Origin: Kineococcus mangrovi
Lineage (GTDB): Bacteria; Actinomycetota; Actinomycetes; Actinomycetales; Kineococcaceae
Assembly: GCF_041320705.1 (NCBI RefSeq)
Contig: NZ_JBGGTQ010000001.1
Span: 496,001 to 560,000 of the forward strand
Reading direction: 5' to 3'
Length of the DNA: 64,000 nucleotides
A program made the translations under genes and the position numbers. Of this stretch, positions 27,810 to 36,017 are shown piece after piece. The notes under the pieces are model-generated. The model searched no databases, was not told the origin of the DNA, and saw only the letters and a program-made list of their open reading frames with translations. Within the stretch, counting starts at the first letter, position 1. Each line of letters starts with the position of its first letter.

Positions 27810-29218
27810 GCCAGTCCCCCGGCCCGGGCGACCGAGACCGCGGGGGCGGGGACGAGGACGTCGAGCAGGAAGTCCTCCTCCTCGTGGCGCACGAGGACGT
27901 CCAGACCCGGCACCCCGCGCAGGGCGCGGTGCACCTCGTCCCCCGTCAGCGGGTACCCCTGGACGAGGTGCCGCCAGTGGCAGGCCACCAGGACACCGTC
28001 GGGGGTCAGGCACCCGCGCAACCGCGCCAGCAGCACGCGCAGGTCGTCCGGGTCGCAGTAGTAGGCGACCTCGGAGAGCACGACGAGGTCGAACGTGCCG
28101 TCGGGGAACTCCTGCGGGACCCGCGCCACCCGGGTGCTGACCCCCTCGCCCACCCCGGCCCCGAGCAGGCGCTCCCGGGCCCGCTCCAGCGCCTGCGCCG
28201 CGACGTCCACGGCGAGCAGACGTTCGGTGCGGCGCGCCAGCTCCACCGTGAGGACCCCTGTGCTGCAGCCGATCTCCAGGCCGTCGCGGAACTGCTGCCG
28301 GGGCAGGACGGCGAGGGTCAGGGCCCGTTTGCGCGCCTCGTACCAGCGGTCCTCGAAACCCCACGGGTCCGCGCCGTGGGCCGCGTAGAAGTCGTCGAAG
28401 AAACCGGCTCCCAGGCTGCCGGTCGACGCGGCCGCACCGGGGCGCAGGAAGAACTCCACCGCGCGCTCGAAGTGCGCCAGCACCCCGGCCGGCAGCAGCA
28501 CCTCGTCACCCGGTCGCGCGGACAGGGGCGTCGTCTGCGAGGCGTGCCGGGCCATGGCCACGCCCTTGCGCCTGCGCGCGCTCCCGTCCAGCTCGAGCCG
28601 CGTCCCGCGCTGCCACGGGACGCGGACGTCACCGGGGTGGGCCCAGTGCCACAGCCACACCGGGTAGAGCAGACAGGTGGCCCCGGTCTCGCCGGCCACC
28701 TGGACGGCCACCGCCCCGGCCGCGTCGTGGTCGGGGTGGCCGTCCGCCGTCCAGGGCGCGACCAGCAGCGTGGTCGCACCGGCCAGGGCGCGCACCGTCG
28801 CGGCGAGCGTCCCCACCGCGGCGGTGACGCCGCCGTCGGGCAGCGCGAGGCGGTGCACGCGCGCGTCGGGGGCCAGGGCGCGGACCGCGTCGTGCACCTC
28901 CCGGGCCCGGACCTCGGCCAGCGCCTGCGGGGTCGTCGTGGGCGAGCGGGGGTGCGACCCCTCCCCGTCGGTGGCCACGACGACGTCGACCGCGAGCCCC
29001 CGGGCGGCGGCGGTGGCGATCAACCCGCCCGCGCCCAGGGTCTCGTCGTCGGGGTGGGCCGCCACGACGAGCACGTGCCCGGTCCCGGACCAGTCCAGCT
29101 CCGCGACGTCGCGCAGCCCCGGCCAGCGCTGCCACTGGGTCTCGGCGGTGCCGGGCCCGTCGTGGGTGAACGCCGGGTCCTCGCCGGGGGTCGTGCCGGG
29201 GGTCGTGCCGGGGGTCAC
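27806..29218 (-). CDS. PIG-L deacetylase / SAM methyltransferase fusion
   Basis: A 470-residue two-domain enzyme. Residues about 35-235 are a PIG-L/LmbE zinc deacetylase with AAHPDDETLGAGG and the second metal motif DGHPDHDAAG. Residues about 265-460 are a class I methyltransferase with DGLEIGCSTGVLTVEL as SAM motif I, similar to NodS-type methyltransferases. One polypeptide could thus remove an N-acetyl group from a glycan precursor and methylate the product; that order is inference. GTG 29216-29218 overlaps the upstream stop by 4 nt. The N-terminus has a short PGTTPGTTPG repeat. Confidence 0.88.
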   Translation of the reverse strand: MTPGTTPGTTPGEDPAFTHDGPGTAETQWQRWPGLRDVAELDWSGTGHVLVVAAHPDDETLGAGGLIATAAARGLAVDVVVATDGEGSHPRSPTTTPQALAEVRAREVHDAVRALAPDARVHRLALPDGGVTAAVGTLAATVRALAGATTLLVAPWTADGHPDHDAAGAVAVQVAGETGATCLLYPVWLWHWAHPGDVRVPWQRGTRLELDGSARRRKGVAMARHASQTTPLSARPGDEVLLPAGVLAHFERAVEFFLRPGAAASTGSLGAGFFDDFYAAHGADPWGFEDRWYEARKRALTLAVLPRQQFRDGLEIGCSTGVLTVELARRTERLLAVDVAAQALERARERLLGAGVGEGVSTRVARVPQEFPDGTFDLVVLSEVAYYCDPDDLRVLLARLRGCLTPDGVLVACHWRHLVQGYPLTGDEVHRALRGVPGLDVLVRHEEEDFLLDVLVPAPAVSVARAGGLA

Positions 29219-30156
29219 TGCGCGGCCAGCTCGGCGAGGGCGACCAGGTCGTGGTCGGCGTGGTGCTGGCGGACGTAGACGGTGAGGTCGGCGACGCGGG
29301 CCGCGTGCGCCGCGTCCGCGGTCAGGGGGCGCGGACCGAGCGCGTGGCCGACCTCGCTGAGCACGACCTCGGCGGTCTCGGCGAGCAGGGCGCGCACCCG
29401 CGCGGCGAGCAGCTCGCCCTCGACGCCGGTGGCGCGTCCGGCGTCGACCGTCGCGGCGGCCGCGTCGAGCGCGGTCCGCGCCGACCACAGCCGCAGGTCG
29501 ACGAGCCCGCGGGAGCGCTGGGTCAGGGGGTCGGTGCGGCCGGTCTCCCGCAGCGCCCGGGCGACGCCGACGGCGCCGCCGTACCAGCAGGCCGCGACGC
29601 CGATCCCGCCGTGGGCGAACCCGGGCCGGCGCAGGTACCAGCCGGCGTCGCCGACGGGCCGGGCCGGGACGTCGCGCAGGACGACGGGCCCGCTGGGGAC
29701 GTCGACGAGCCCGCGGCTGTGCCAGCGGTCCGGCAGCACCTCCAGCCGGCCGGCGGCGCGGGCCGCCTCGAGGTCGACGGCGAACAGCCGGCGGCCGGCC
29801 CCGGTGCGGGCGGTGACGAGGGCGTGCGTGAGCACCCCGGCCAGGGAGCACCAGGGTTTGGTGCCCTCCAGCGACCACTGCCCGCCGGGGGTCTCGCGGG
29901 CCTCGAGCCGGGCGTCGGGGGCCTCGGCGGCGAACACGCCCCACGTGCTGCCCGGTGGCGGTTCCCGCCCCGCCTCGGCGAGCACCGCGACGGCGTCCAG
30001 GTGCGCCTCGACGACGCGGGCGAGCGTGAGGTCCTGCTCGGCCAGGGTCGCCAGGACGTCCCACCGGCGACGGGTGTCGCCGGCACCGGGCAGGGGGACC
30101 TCGCGGGTCAGCCGCCGGCACAGGGCGAGGGCGGCGTCGACGAGGGGTGTGGGCAC
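29215..30156 (-). CDS. Acyl-CoA dehydrogenase-like protein
   Basis: A 313-residue flavoprotein homologue, shorter than typical acyl-CoA dehydrogenases (about 380). It has the middle-domain segment LEGTKPWCSLAGVLTHALV, resembling the family's SGxKxxxTNA strand, and a C-terminal helical bundle with ETAEVVLSEVGHALGP. I cannot identify the catalytic glutamate. GTG 30154-30156 follows GGAGAGCC. It is the first gene of the operon with the deacetylase/methyltransferase and glycosyltransferase genes, all overlapping by 4 nt. Confidence 0.75.
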   Translation of the reverse strand: MPTPLVDAALALCRRLTREVPLPGAGDTRRRWDVLATLAEQDLTLARVVEAHLDAVAVLAEAGREPPPGSTWGVFAAEAPDARLEARETPGGQWSLEGTKPWCSLAGVLTHALVTARTGAGRRLFAVDLEAARAAGRLEVLPDRWHSRGLVDVPSGPVVLRDVPARPVGDAGWYLRRPGFAHGGIGVAACWYGGAVGVARALRETGRTDPLTQRSRGLVDLRLWSARTALDAAAATVDAGRATGVEGELLAARVRALLAETAEVVLSEVGHALGPRPLTADAAHAARVADLTVYVRQHHADHDLVALAELAAQ

Positions 30157-30288
30157 GGTGGCTCTCCAGCGGCGAGGTCGCGACGGTGACCGCGAAGGGG
30201 ACGGAGTGGCGCCCGCGCCGGTCTGCACGGAGTGGTCCCCCGCACGCTAGGCGGGGTGGGCGGTCCCGGCACCTCGGACCGGCACCCG

Positions 30289-30666
30289 TCAGACGACGAG
30301 CCGGCTCCAGACGGTCTTGCCCCCGGGGCGGGTGCGCACGCCCCACTCGTCGCTGAGCACCTCGACGAGGTTCGTCGTGTGCGCCTCGTCGGGCCCCACG
30401 GCCTGGAACCGGGGCCCGTTGGGGTCGCGGTCGCTGACCTCGATGACGACGCCGTCGGGTCCCTCGCAGGCGACCCGCAGCACCACGGGCGGCGTCCCGC
30501 GGGACACGGCCTCGGTGACGAGCTCGCTGACGACGAGGTCGGCGTGACCGCGCAGGAGCGCGGCGTGCTCGACGCACCAGTGGTCGTCGAGGAAGCGCCG
30601 CGCGTGGCGGGCCGCGGACCGGTCCACCACGACGGCGGACTCGGCGCTCGGAGACCACTCGCACAT
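30289..30666 (-). CDS. Degenerate anti-sigma-type HATPase-like protein
   Basis: A 125-residue homologue of RsbW/SpoIIAB-type ATPases. ATG 30664-30666 is chosen because it aligns with the paralogue at 51658-52056 (both begin Met-Cys). The helix with catalytic Glu48 is kept (VVSELVTEAV), but the N-box Asn52 is Glu, and the glycine-rich ATP lid (GGRG in the paralogue) is replaced by EAHTTN. ATP binding is therefore doubtful. It might still bind sigma factors or STAS proteins. It lies 38 bp downstream of the STAS gene on the same strand. An alternative TTG start at 30708 would overlap the STAS stop codon. Confidence 0.75.
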   Translation of the reverse strand: MCEWSPSAESAVVVDRSAARHARRFLDDHWCVEHAALLRGHADLVVSELVTEAVSRGTPPVVLRVACEGPDGVVIEVSDRDPNGPRFQAVGPDEAHTTNLVEVLSDEWGVRTRPGGKTVWSRLVV

Positions 30667-30704
30667 GGAGACCGATCGTGGCCGACGATCGCCCGGCGCG
30701 CTCG

Positions 30705-31073
30705 TCAAGACCCCTGCACGTCCACGACGTCGGCCAACCGGGTCACCTCGAGCAGGAACCCGACGGGTTCGCTGGGCCGCACCGCGATGCGCGCGGGCCG
30801 CACGGCGACGGCGAGCCTGGCCAGGAACGCGGCGCCCGCGGAGTCCATGAAGGTGACGGCGGTGGCGTCGACGACGACGGGCCGGACGGCGGCGCGGACC
30901 TCCCGGTCGACCTCGGCGACGACGGCGTCGAGACCGGGGCGGAGCTCGTCGTCGACCTCCCCCGTGAGGCGCACGGTGAGGACGTCGTCGAGGCCCAGCA
31001 GCTGCACGTCACCGGGGGGACCGTCGCCGGCCGGCGAGGGGTCGGGGAAGGGTTCGGGGAAGGGTGTGGCCAC
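30705..31073 (-). CDS. STAS-domain anti-anti-sigma factor
   Basis: A 122-residue RsbV/SpoIIAA-type protein. After a Pro-rich 20-residue leader it has a STAS fold with the phosphorylatable Ser78 in VTFMDSAGAAFL. In partner switching the unphosphorylated form binds the HATPase anti-sigma factor and frees the sigma factor; SpoIIE phosphatases reactivate it. It is the only STAS protein in the window, although three SpoIIE phosphatases are present. It starts at GTG 31071-31073 and is followed by the degenerate HATPase. Confidence 0.88.
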   Translation of the reverse strand: MATPFPEPFPDPSPAGDGPPGDVQLLGLDDVLTVRLTGEVDDELRPGLDAVVAEVDREVRAAVRPVVVDATAVTFMDSAGAAFLARLAVAVRPARIAVRPSEPVGFLLEVTRLADVVDVQGS

Positions 31074-31380
31074 GCTGGTCCTCCCTGCTCGGCCGCCGAC
31101 GTGCGCTCTCCCGCCCTGTGCTCGAGCCGGACCCCCGACGTTACCCCCCGCTCCCCCCGGGCGGACCCGTCAGCTCCTCGCACCGCAGGTCGGCGAGGGC
31201 CGCGGCACCGGCCGGGACGTCGTCGGAGGGGGCTGTGGACACAACACGCCCCCTCCCACCGGGCTCTGGCGGGTGCTGCGGCCGTCCCCGCGACCGGCGT
31301 CGACGGCAGGTCCGCCCACGCAGCCGGTCCAGCCCGTGCTTGACTGACGGTGCTCGAAGCGACGGGCAGAGCTCGACGAC
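31074..31380. other. Divergent intergenic region
   Basis: About 307 bp between the STAS operon (leftward) and the 31381 gene (rightward), so it should hold promoters for both. I could not assign a convincing -10/-35 or a B/F-type promoter. Long open frames crossing it are shadows of neighbouring genes. Confidence 0.4.
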
Positions 31381-31701
31381 GTGCGTGGTGATCGCGTGTT
31401 CCCACCCGACGACCTGACCGACCGGCTGCGGGCCGAGCTCGACGGGCCCGGCCGGCTCGACGGGCCCGTGCCCCGGGTGCTGCGCGAGCTGGGCTGGACC
31501 CCACCGCCCCGGCCCCGCACCCGCCTCCCCGAGGCCGGTGACCTGCTGGACCTGCTCGCCGGCGGTTGCAGCGTCCACGAGGCCGCCGCCCGGCTCCGGA
31601 CCCCCGTCGCCGTGCTGTGCGACGAGCTCGTGGCGCTGCGCCGCGACCACGCCTGCACGAGCACGGCCGAGGTCGTCCGCCGGACCCGTGCCGGTCACTA
31701 G
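31381..31701 (+). CDS. Hypothetical protein upstream of cheB-like gene
   Basis: Unrecognised 106-residue protein. GTG 31381 gives MRGDRVFPPDDLTDRLRAELDG. The C-terminal half, LPEAGDLLDLLAGGCSVHEAAARL onward, resembles a helix-turn-helix-like arrangement, but I cannot assign a family. It ends 10 bp before the methylesterase start on the same strand, suggesting co-expression with the CheB/CheR-PAS pair. Confidence 0.5.
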   Translation: MRGDRVFPPDDLTDRLRAELDGPGRLDGPVPRVLRELGWTPPPRPRTRLPEAGDLLDLLAGGCSVHEAAARLRTPVAVLCDELVALRRDHACTSTAEVVRRTRAGH

Positions 31702-31711
31702 GGTGAGCGCC

Positions 31712-32758
31712 GTGACCACCCGTGACGTCGTCCTCGTGGGCGCCAGCGCGGGCGGGGTCGAGGCGCTCCGCGCCCTCGTCGCCGGGTTGCCCGCCGACCT
31801 GCCCGCCGCGGTGCTCGTCGTCCTGCACGTGCCACCGACCGGCACGAACGCGCTCGCGGCCATCCTCGACCGCTCCGGCCCGCTGCCGGCCCGCGCCGCC
31901 GAGCACGGCGTCCCGCTGCGGCGCGGGGAGGTCGTCGTCGCCGTGCCGGACCGGCACCTCCTGCTCACCGACGACCACGTCGCCCTCAGCAGCGGGCCGC
32001 GCGAGAACGGGCACCGGCCCGCCGTCGACACCCTCTTCCGGTCCGCGGCGCGCGCGGTGGGCCCGCGGGCGGTCGGCGTCGTCCTCACCGGCGCGCTCGA
32101 CGACGGCGCCGCCGGTCTCGTCGCCCTGCGCGCCCGGGGTGGGGTGGGGGTCGTGCAGGACCCCGACGACGCCCTGTACGACGGCATGCCGCGGGCGGCG
32201 CTGGAGGCGGCCCGCCCCGAGCACGTCGTCCCCCTGGCCGACCTGCCGGACCTGCTGGTGCGGCTCACCGGCGAGGAGGCACCAGCCTGGCCCCTCGAGG
32301 CGGCCGGGAACGGACGGATGCGCCAGGAGGTCGCGATGGCGGAGTTCGACCTGCGCCCCCTGGAGGGCGACGACCACCCCGGGGAGCCGTCGGGCTACTC
32401 CTGCCCCGACTGCTCGGGGGTGCTGTGGCGGATCGAGGACCACGGGCTGCTGCGGTTCCGCTGCCGGGTGGGCCACGCCTGGAGCCCGGAGAGCCTGCAG
32501 GACCAGCAGACCGCCGAACTCGACGGCGCCCTGTGGATCGCCCTGCGCAGCCTGGAGGAGCGCGCCGCGCTGTCCCGCGAGATGGCCGACCGCGCGCGCG
32601 AGGCCGGGCACGCGCTGACGGCGGACCGGTTCGCCGACCGGGCCGTCGAGACCGGTGACGCGGCGCGCACGATCCGCCGGCTGCTCACCTCGCGCACGCT
32701 GCGCGGGCCGGCGGGACCCCGGACGACGGGGCAGGCGCAGGACGAGACGGACGGCTGA
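31712..32758 (+). CDS. cheB: CheB-type methylesterase without receiver domain
   Basis: A 348-residue protein. Residues about 5-190 are a CheB catalytic domain: Ser in LVGASAGGVEAL, His in VVLHVPPTGTN, and Asp in LTGALDDGAAG. No receiver domain is present. The C-terminal part has a Cys-rich segment SCPDCSGVLWRIEDHGLL followed by RFRCRVGHAW, a possible zinc site, and a helical tail. GTG 31712 follows AGGGTGAG. Three bases separate it from the CheR-PAS gene. No chemoreceptor, CheA or CheW lies nearby, so it may act in a non-chemotaxis pathway. Confidence 0.88.
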   Translation: MTTRDVVLVGASAGGVEALRALVAGLPADLPAAVLVVLHVPPTGTNALAAILDRSGPLPARAAEHGVPLRRGEVVVAVPDRHLLLTDDHVALSSGPRENGHRPAVDTLFRSAARAVGPRAVGVVLTGALDDGAAGLVALRARGGVGVVQDPDDALYDGMPRAALEAARPEHVVPLADLPDLLVRLTGEEAPAWPLEAAGNGRMRQEVAMAEFDLRPLEGDDHPGEPSGYSCPDCSGVLWRIEDHGLLRFRCRVGHAWSPESLQDQQTAELDGALWIALRSLEERAALSREMADRAREAGHALTADRFADRAVETGDAARTIRRLLTSRTLRGPAGPRTTGQAQDETDG

Positions 32759-32761
32759 GGG

Positions 32762-34663
32762 ATGGACGAGGAAGACGGCGGGGCAGTGCGCGAGGCGGCG
32801 GAACCGGGGACGGGGTACGGGACGGCGGAGGAGTTCGAGGGCCTGCTCGAGCACCTCAAGGAGGCCCGGGGGTTCGACTTCACCGGGTACAAGCGGGCGA
32901 GCCTGCTGCGGCGCGTGCACCGGCGGATGGACGACGTCGGCGTCGGGCGGTACGAGGAGTACCACGACCGGCTCGAGGTCGACGCCGACGAGTTCACGGC
33001 GCTGTTCAACACGATCCTCATCAACGTCACGTCGTTCTTCCGCGACCTCGAGGCGTGGGACCGGTTGCGCTCGGACCTGCTGCCGCAGGTGCTCTCGCAC
33101 CGACCGTCCGGCCCGATCCGCGCGTGGAGCGCCGGGTGCGCCTCGGGGCAGGAGGCGTACACGGTCGCGATCTGCCTCGCCGAGGCGCTGGGCCCCGAGG
33201 AGTTCCGCGAGCGGGTGAAGATCTACGCCACCGACGCCGACGAGGACGCGCTGGCGCAGGCCCGGACCGCGACGTACACCGACCGCGAGGTCCGCAGCCT
33301 GCCGCCGGAACTGCTGGAGAAGTACTTCGAGCAGCACGGCACCCGCTACACGTTCCGGCAGGACCTGCGCCGGTCGGTCATCTTCGGCCGGGCCGACCTC
33401 GTCCAGGACGCCCCCATCTCCCACGTCGACCTGCTGACGTGCCGGAACACCCTCATGTACCTGACGGCCGAGACGCAGGCGCGGATCGCGGAGCGGCTGC
33501 ACTACTCCCTCAAACCCGAGGGGCTGCTGTTCCTGGGCAAGGCGGAGATGCTGCTCAGCCAGTCGTCGCTGTTCTCCCCCGTCGACCTGAAGAACCGGTT
33601 CTTCCGGCGCGTGGGCGGCGCGCGGACGCCCTCGCGGATCACCGCGACCGTGGCCCCGGCCGTGTACCCGCCGGCCGGGGACGACGCGACGACGTTGCGG
33701 GCCGAGGCGCTCGCCGCGAGCCCGGTCGCGCAGATCGTGCTCAACCAGGCCGGTGAGGTGGTGCTGTCCAACCACCGCGCGGACACCCTGTTCGGCCTGT
33801 CGGCCTCCGACACCGGCCGGCCGTTCCAGGACCTCGAGGTCAGCTACCGGCCCGTCGAACTGCGCTCGGCCGTCGAGCAGGCCCACACCCAGCGGCGCAC
33901 CGTGTGGATCCGGGACGTGGAGTTCACCCGGCCCCGGGCCGACCGCACGTTCTTCGACGTCCAGGTCGTGCCGCTGCGCAACCCCCAGGGGCACACCCTC
34001 GGCACGGCCGTCGTCTTCATCGACGTCAGCCGGTCGCGGCAGCTGCAGGACGAGCTCGAGGACGCCCACCGCCAGCTGGAGACCGCGTACGAGGAGCTGC
34101 AGTCCACGAACGAGGAGCTGGAGACCACGAACGAGGAGCTGCAGTCCACGGTCGAGGAGCTGGAGACCACGAACGAGGAGCTGCACTCCACGAACGAGGA
34201 GCTCGAGACGATGAACGAGGAGCTGCAGTCGATGAACGACGAGCTGCAGAACTCCAACCACGAGCTGCGGCTGCGCACCGACGAGGTCAGCGCCCTCAAC
34301 GGGTACATGGAGGGCGTCTTCGCCAGCCTGCGCGTCGGCGTCGCCGTCGTGGACGCCGACATGCGCGTCACGGTGTGGAACGCCTGGGCCGCCGACCTGT
34401 GGGGCGTGCGCGCCGACGAGGCGGCCGGTGAGCACCTGCTCAACCTCGACATCGGGTTGCCCCTGCACGAGGTCGGGCCCGTCGTGCGGACCGTCCTCGC
34501 CGGCGAGGTGCTCGCCGGGGAGGACGCCGTGTTCGAGCTCGCCGCGGTGAACCGGCGGGGCCGGTCCATCCGGGTCCAGGTGACGGTCAGCTCACTGGCG
34601 GGCACCCCGGGCAGCTCCGGGGCCCTCGTCGTCATGGATCAGCTCGACGACGACGCGCCCTGA
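32762..34663 (+). CDS. cheR: CheR-type methyltransferase with PAS domains and long coiled coil
   Basis: A 633-residue multidomain protein. A CheR N-domain (FTGYKRASLLRRVHRRM) and SAM methyltransferase domain (IRAWSAGCASGQEAYTVAI; LLTCRNTLMYL) fill residues about 20-285. A PAS domain follows at about 320-430, then a striking coiled coil at about 438-505 made of repeated E-E-L heptads, then a second PAS domain to the C-terminus. Partners of this shape are usually co-encoded with CheB-like enzymes and may work with histidine kinases instead of chemoreceptors. ATG 32762 is preceded by GAGG. The 3' end overlaps the convergent PAS-GAF-ANTAR gene by 25 bp. Confidence 0.9.
   Translation: MDEEDGGAVREAAEPGTGYGTAEEFEGLLEHLKEARGFDFTGYKRASLLRRVHRRMDDVGVGRYEEYHDRLEVDADEFTALFNTILINVTSFFRDLEAWDRLRSDLLPQVLSHRPSGPIRAWSAGCASGQEAYTVAICLAEALGPEEFRERVKIYATDADEDALAQARTATYTDREVRSLPPELLEKYFEQHGTRYTFRQDLRRSVIFGRADLVQDAPISHVDLLTCRNTLMYLTAETQARIAERLHYSLKPEGLLFLGKAEMLLSQSSLFSPVDLKNRFFRRVGGARTPSRITATVAPAVYPPAGDDATTLRAEALAASPVAQIVLNQAGEVVLSNHRADTLFGLSASDTGRPFQDLEVSYRPVELRSAVEQAHTQRRTVWIRDVEFTRPRADRTFFDVQVVPLRNPQGHTLGTAVVFIDVSRSRQLQDELEDAHRQLETAYEELQSTNEELETTNEELQSTVEELETTNEELHSTNEELETMNEELQSMNDELQNSNHELRLRTDEVSALNGYMEGVFASLRVGVAVVDADMRVTVWNAWAADLWGVRADEAAGEHLLNLDIGLPLHEVGPVVRTVLAGEVLAGEDAVFELAAVNRRGRSIRVQVTVSSLAGTPGSSGALVVMDQLDDDAP
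34075..34275. repeat. Degenerate 21-bp repeat encoding coiled-coil heptads
   Basis: Within the CheR-PAS gene the DNA repeats GAGGAGCTGCAGTCCACGAA-like units every 21 bp. About eight to nine tandem seven-residue units result (NEELQST, NEELETT and variants). The amino-acid heptad and the DNA period coincide, so units could be gained or lost in frame, changing the linker between the PAS domains. Confidence 0.85.
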
Positions 34664-35964
34664 ACCCGCTCCCGGGCCCGTTCCTGAGCCCGGCGTTCGA
34701 GGAGCCGGTCGTGCGCGTGCACCAGGACGGGGCGCAGGTCGTGCCGTGAGGGGTCGGCGACCGCGAGGGCGGCCAGCTCGCGCAGCTTGACGTTGCGGTC
34801 CTGGCTCAGCCGGGTCAGCACCTCGAAGGCCTCCTCGACGCTGCACCCCACCCAGCCGGCGACGAGACCCTTGGCCTGCTCGATCGTCGCGCGCGAGCGC
34901 ATCGCCACCGTGAGGTTCTCCGCGGTGGCGCGCAGCTCGGCGATGCGGTCCAGGTCGTGCAGCAGGGCCGAGGCCGCCTCGGCGAAGACGAGGGCGCGGT
35001 CGAGGTGCTCGTCGCCCGCGAAGGCGCCCGGTTCCGGTCCGTACACGGTGAGCACCCCGCGCACGGCAGCCGCCGCGGACACGTCGCGCGCGCGGACGGG
35101 CAGCGCGAGCGCGCTGCGCACCCGGGTCCGCCCGGCCGGTACCGCGAGCGCCGGCCACCGCTCGTCCTGGCGCAGGTCGGCGCTGCGGACCGGGACCCCG
35201 TCGCGGTGGGCCGTCACCGCGGGTCCCTGCCCCACGCGGAACTGGGCGCCGTCGATGCGCTGGGCCTCCTCGGAGTCGGCGGCCAGCTCGGACGGTTCGG
35301 CCGGGTCGCCGAGGACGACGCTCGCCCACGACGCGCCCGTCACGGCCCGCGTCGCCAGGCCCGCCACCTCGGTGAGGAGCTCGTGCTGCGACAGGTCCCC
35401 CACGGGCAGGGCCGTCAAGGCGGCGACGGCCTGCAGGACCGCGGGGTCCGCCGCGACCTGCGCAGGGGTGACGTCCCCCAGGACCCACGTCAGGACGGAC
35501 CGGTCCTCGCCGCGGTGGACCCCGCCGGTGATGAGGACCCGCACGGTGCGCTCGGGACCGTTGCGCGGGCTCACCGCGACGGTGGCGCCCACCGTGCGGG
35601 CCCCGGCGGCGGCCGTGACCAGGTCGCGGACGGCCGGGCGGACCTGCGGCGGCACGAGGGCCTGCACCGGTTTGCGCGCGAGCCGGGCGGCGGGCACCCC
35701 GAACAGGGCGGAGGCGGCGACGTTGGCCTCGACGATCCCGCCGGTGGCGTCGGTCACGAGGACCGGGACGGGGACGCTGCGGATCACGGCGCTCGCCGTC
35801 CGGCGGGCGTCGACCTCGCGCGCGAGGAGCTCGTCGATCTGCCGCTGCTGGGCGGCCAGCTCGTCGTCGGCGACGGCCAGCTCCTCGGTGACGACCTGCA
35901 GCTGCAGCGACAGGTCGTCGTCGGCGACCGCGTGCTCGCGGGGCAGGGCCCGGTCGGCGCGCAT
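34639..35964 (-). CDS. PAS-GAF-ANTAR regulator
   Basis: A 441-residue regulator. ATG 35962-35964 is chosen because GGAGGGAG precedes it. A coiled-coil N-terminus (about 1-60) leads to a PAS domain (PVLVTDATGGIVEANVAASALFG), a GAF domain (about 190-345) and a C-terminal ANTAR domain with SRATIEQAKGLVAGWVGCSVEEAF and LSQDRNVKLREL. It could link two sensory inputs to RNA antitermination. It overlaps the end of the CheR-PAS gene tail to tail and is upstream of nothing on its strand. Confidence 0.9.
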   Translation of the reverse strand: MRADRALPREHAVADDDLSLQLQVVTEELAVADDELAAQQRQIDELLAREVDARRTASAVIRSVPVPVLVTDATGGIVEANVAASALFGVPAARLARKPVQALVPPQVRPAVRDLVTAAAGARTVGATVAVSPRNGPERTVRVLITGGVHRGEDRSVLTWVLGDVTPAQVAADPAVLQAVAALTALPVGDLSQHELLTEVAGLATRAVTGASWASVVLGDPAEPSELAADSEEAQRIDGAQFRVGQGPAVTAHRDGVPVRSADLRQDERWPALAVPAGRTRVRSALALPVRARDVSAAAAVRGVLTVYGPEPGAFAGDEHLDRALVFAEAASALLHDLDRIAELRATAENLTVAMRSRATIEQAKGLVAGWVGCSVEEAFEVLTRLSQDRNVKLRELAALAVADPSRHDLRPVLVHAHDRLLERRAQERARERVQGASSSS

Positions 35965-36017
35965 CTCGGCTCCCTCCGACGACGGACACCGGCTGTTCGA
36001 TGTAGCCCCGCATCCTG

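Noticed and set aside
29160-29218. 12-bp repeat encoding PGTTPGTTPG as a mobile or regulatory repeat
   Set aside because: It is two short copies in a flexible N-terminus, likely neutral.
30743-34468. Long minus-strand open frame of about 1240 codons
   Set aside because: It is antisense to the CheB and CheR-PAS genes, whose motifs are clear, and its translation has low-complexity Arg/Gly/Pro sequence without domains. Long shadow frames are expected at this GC content.
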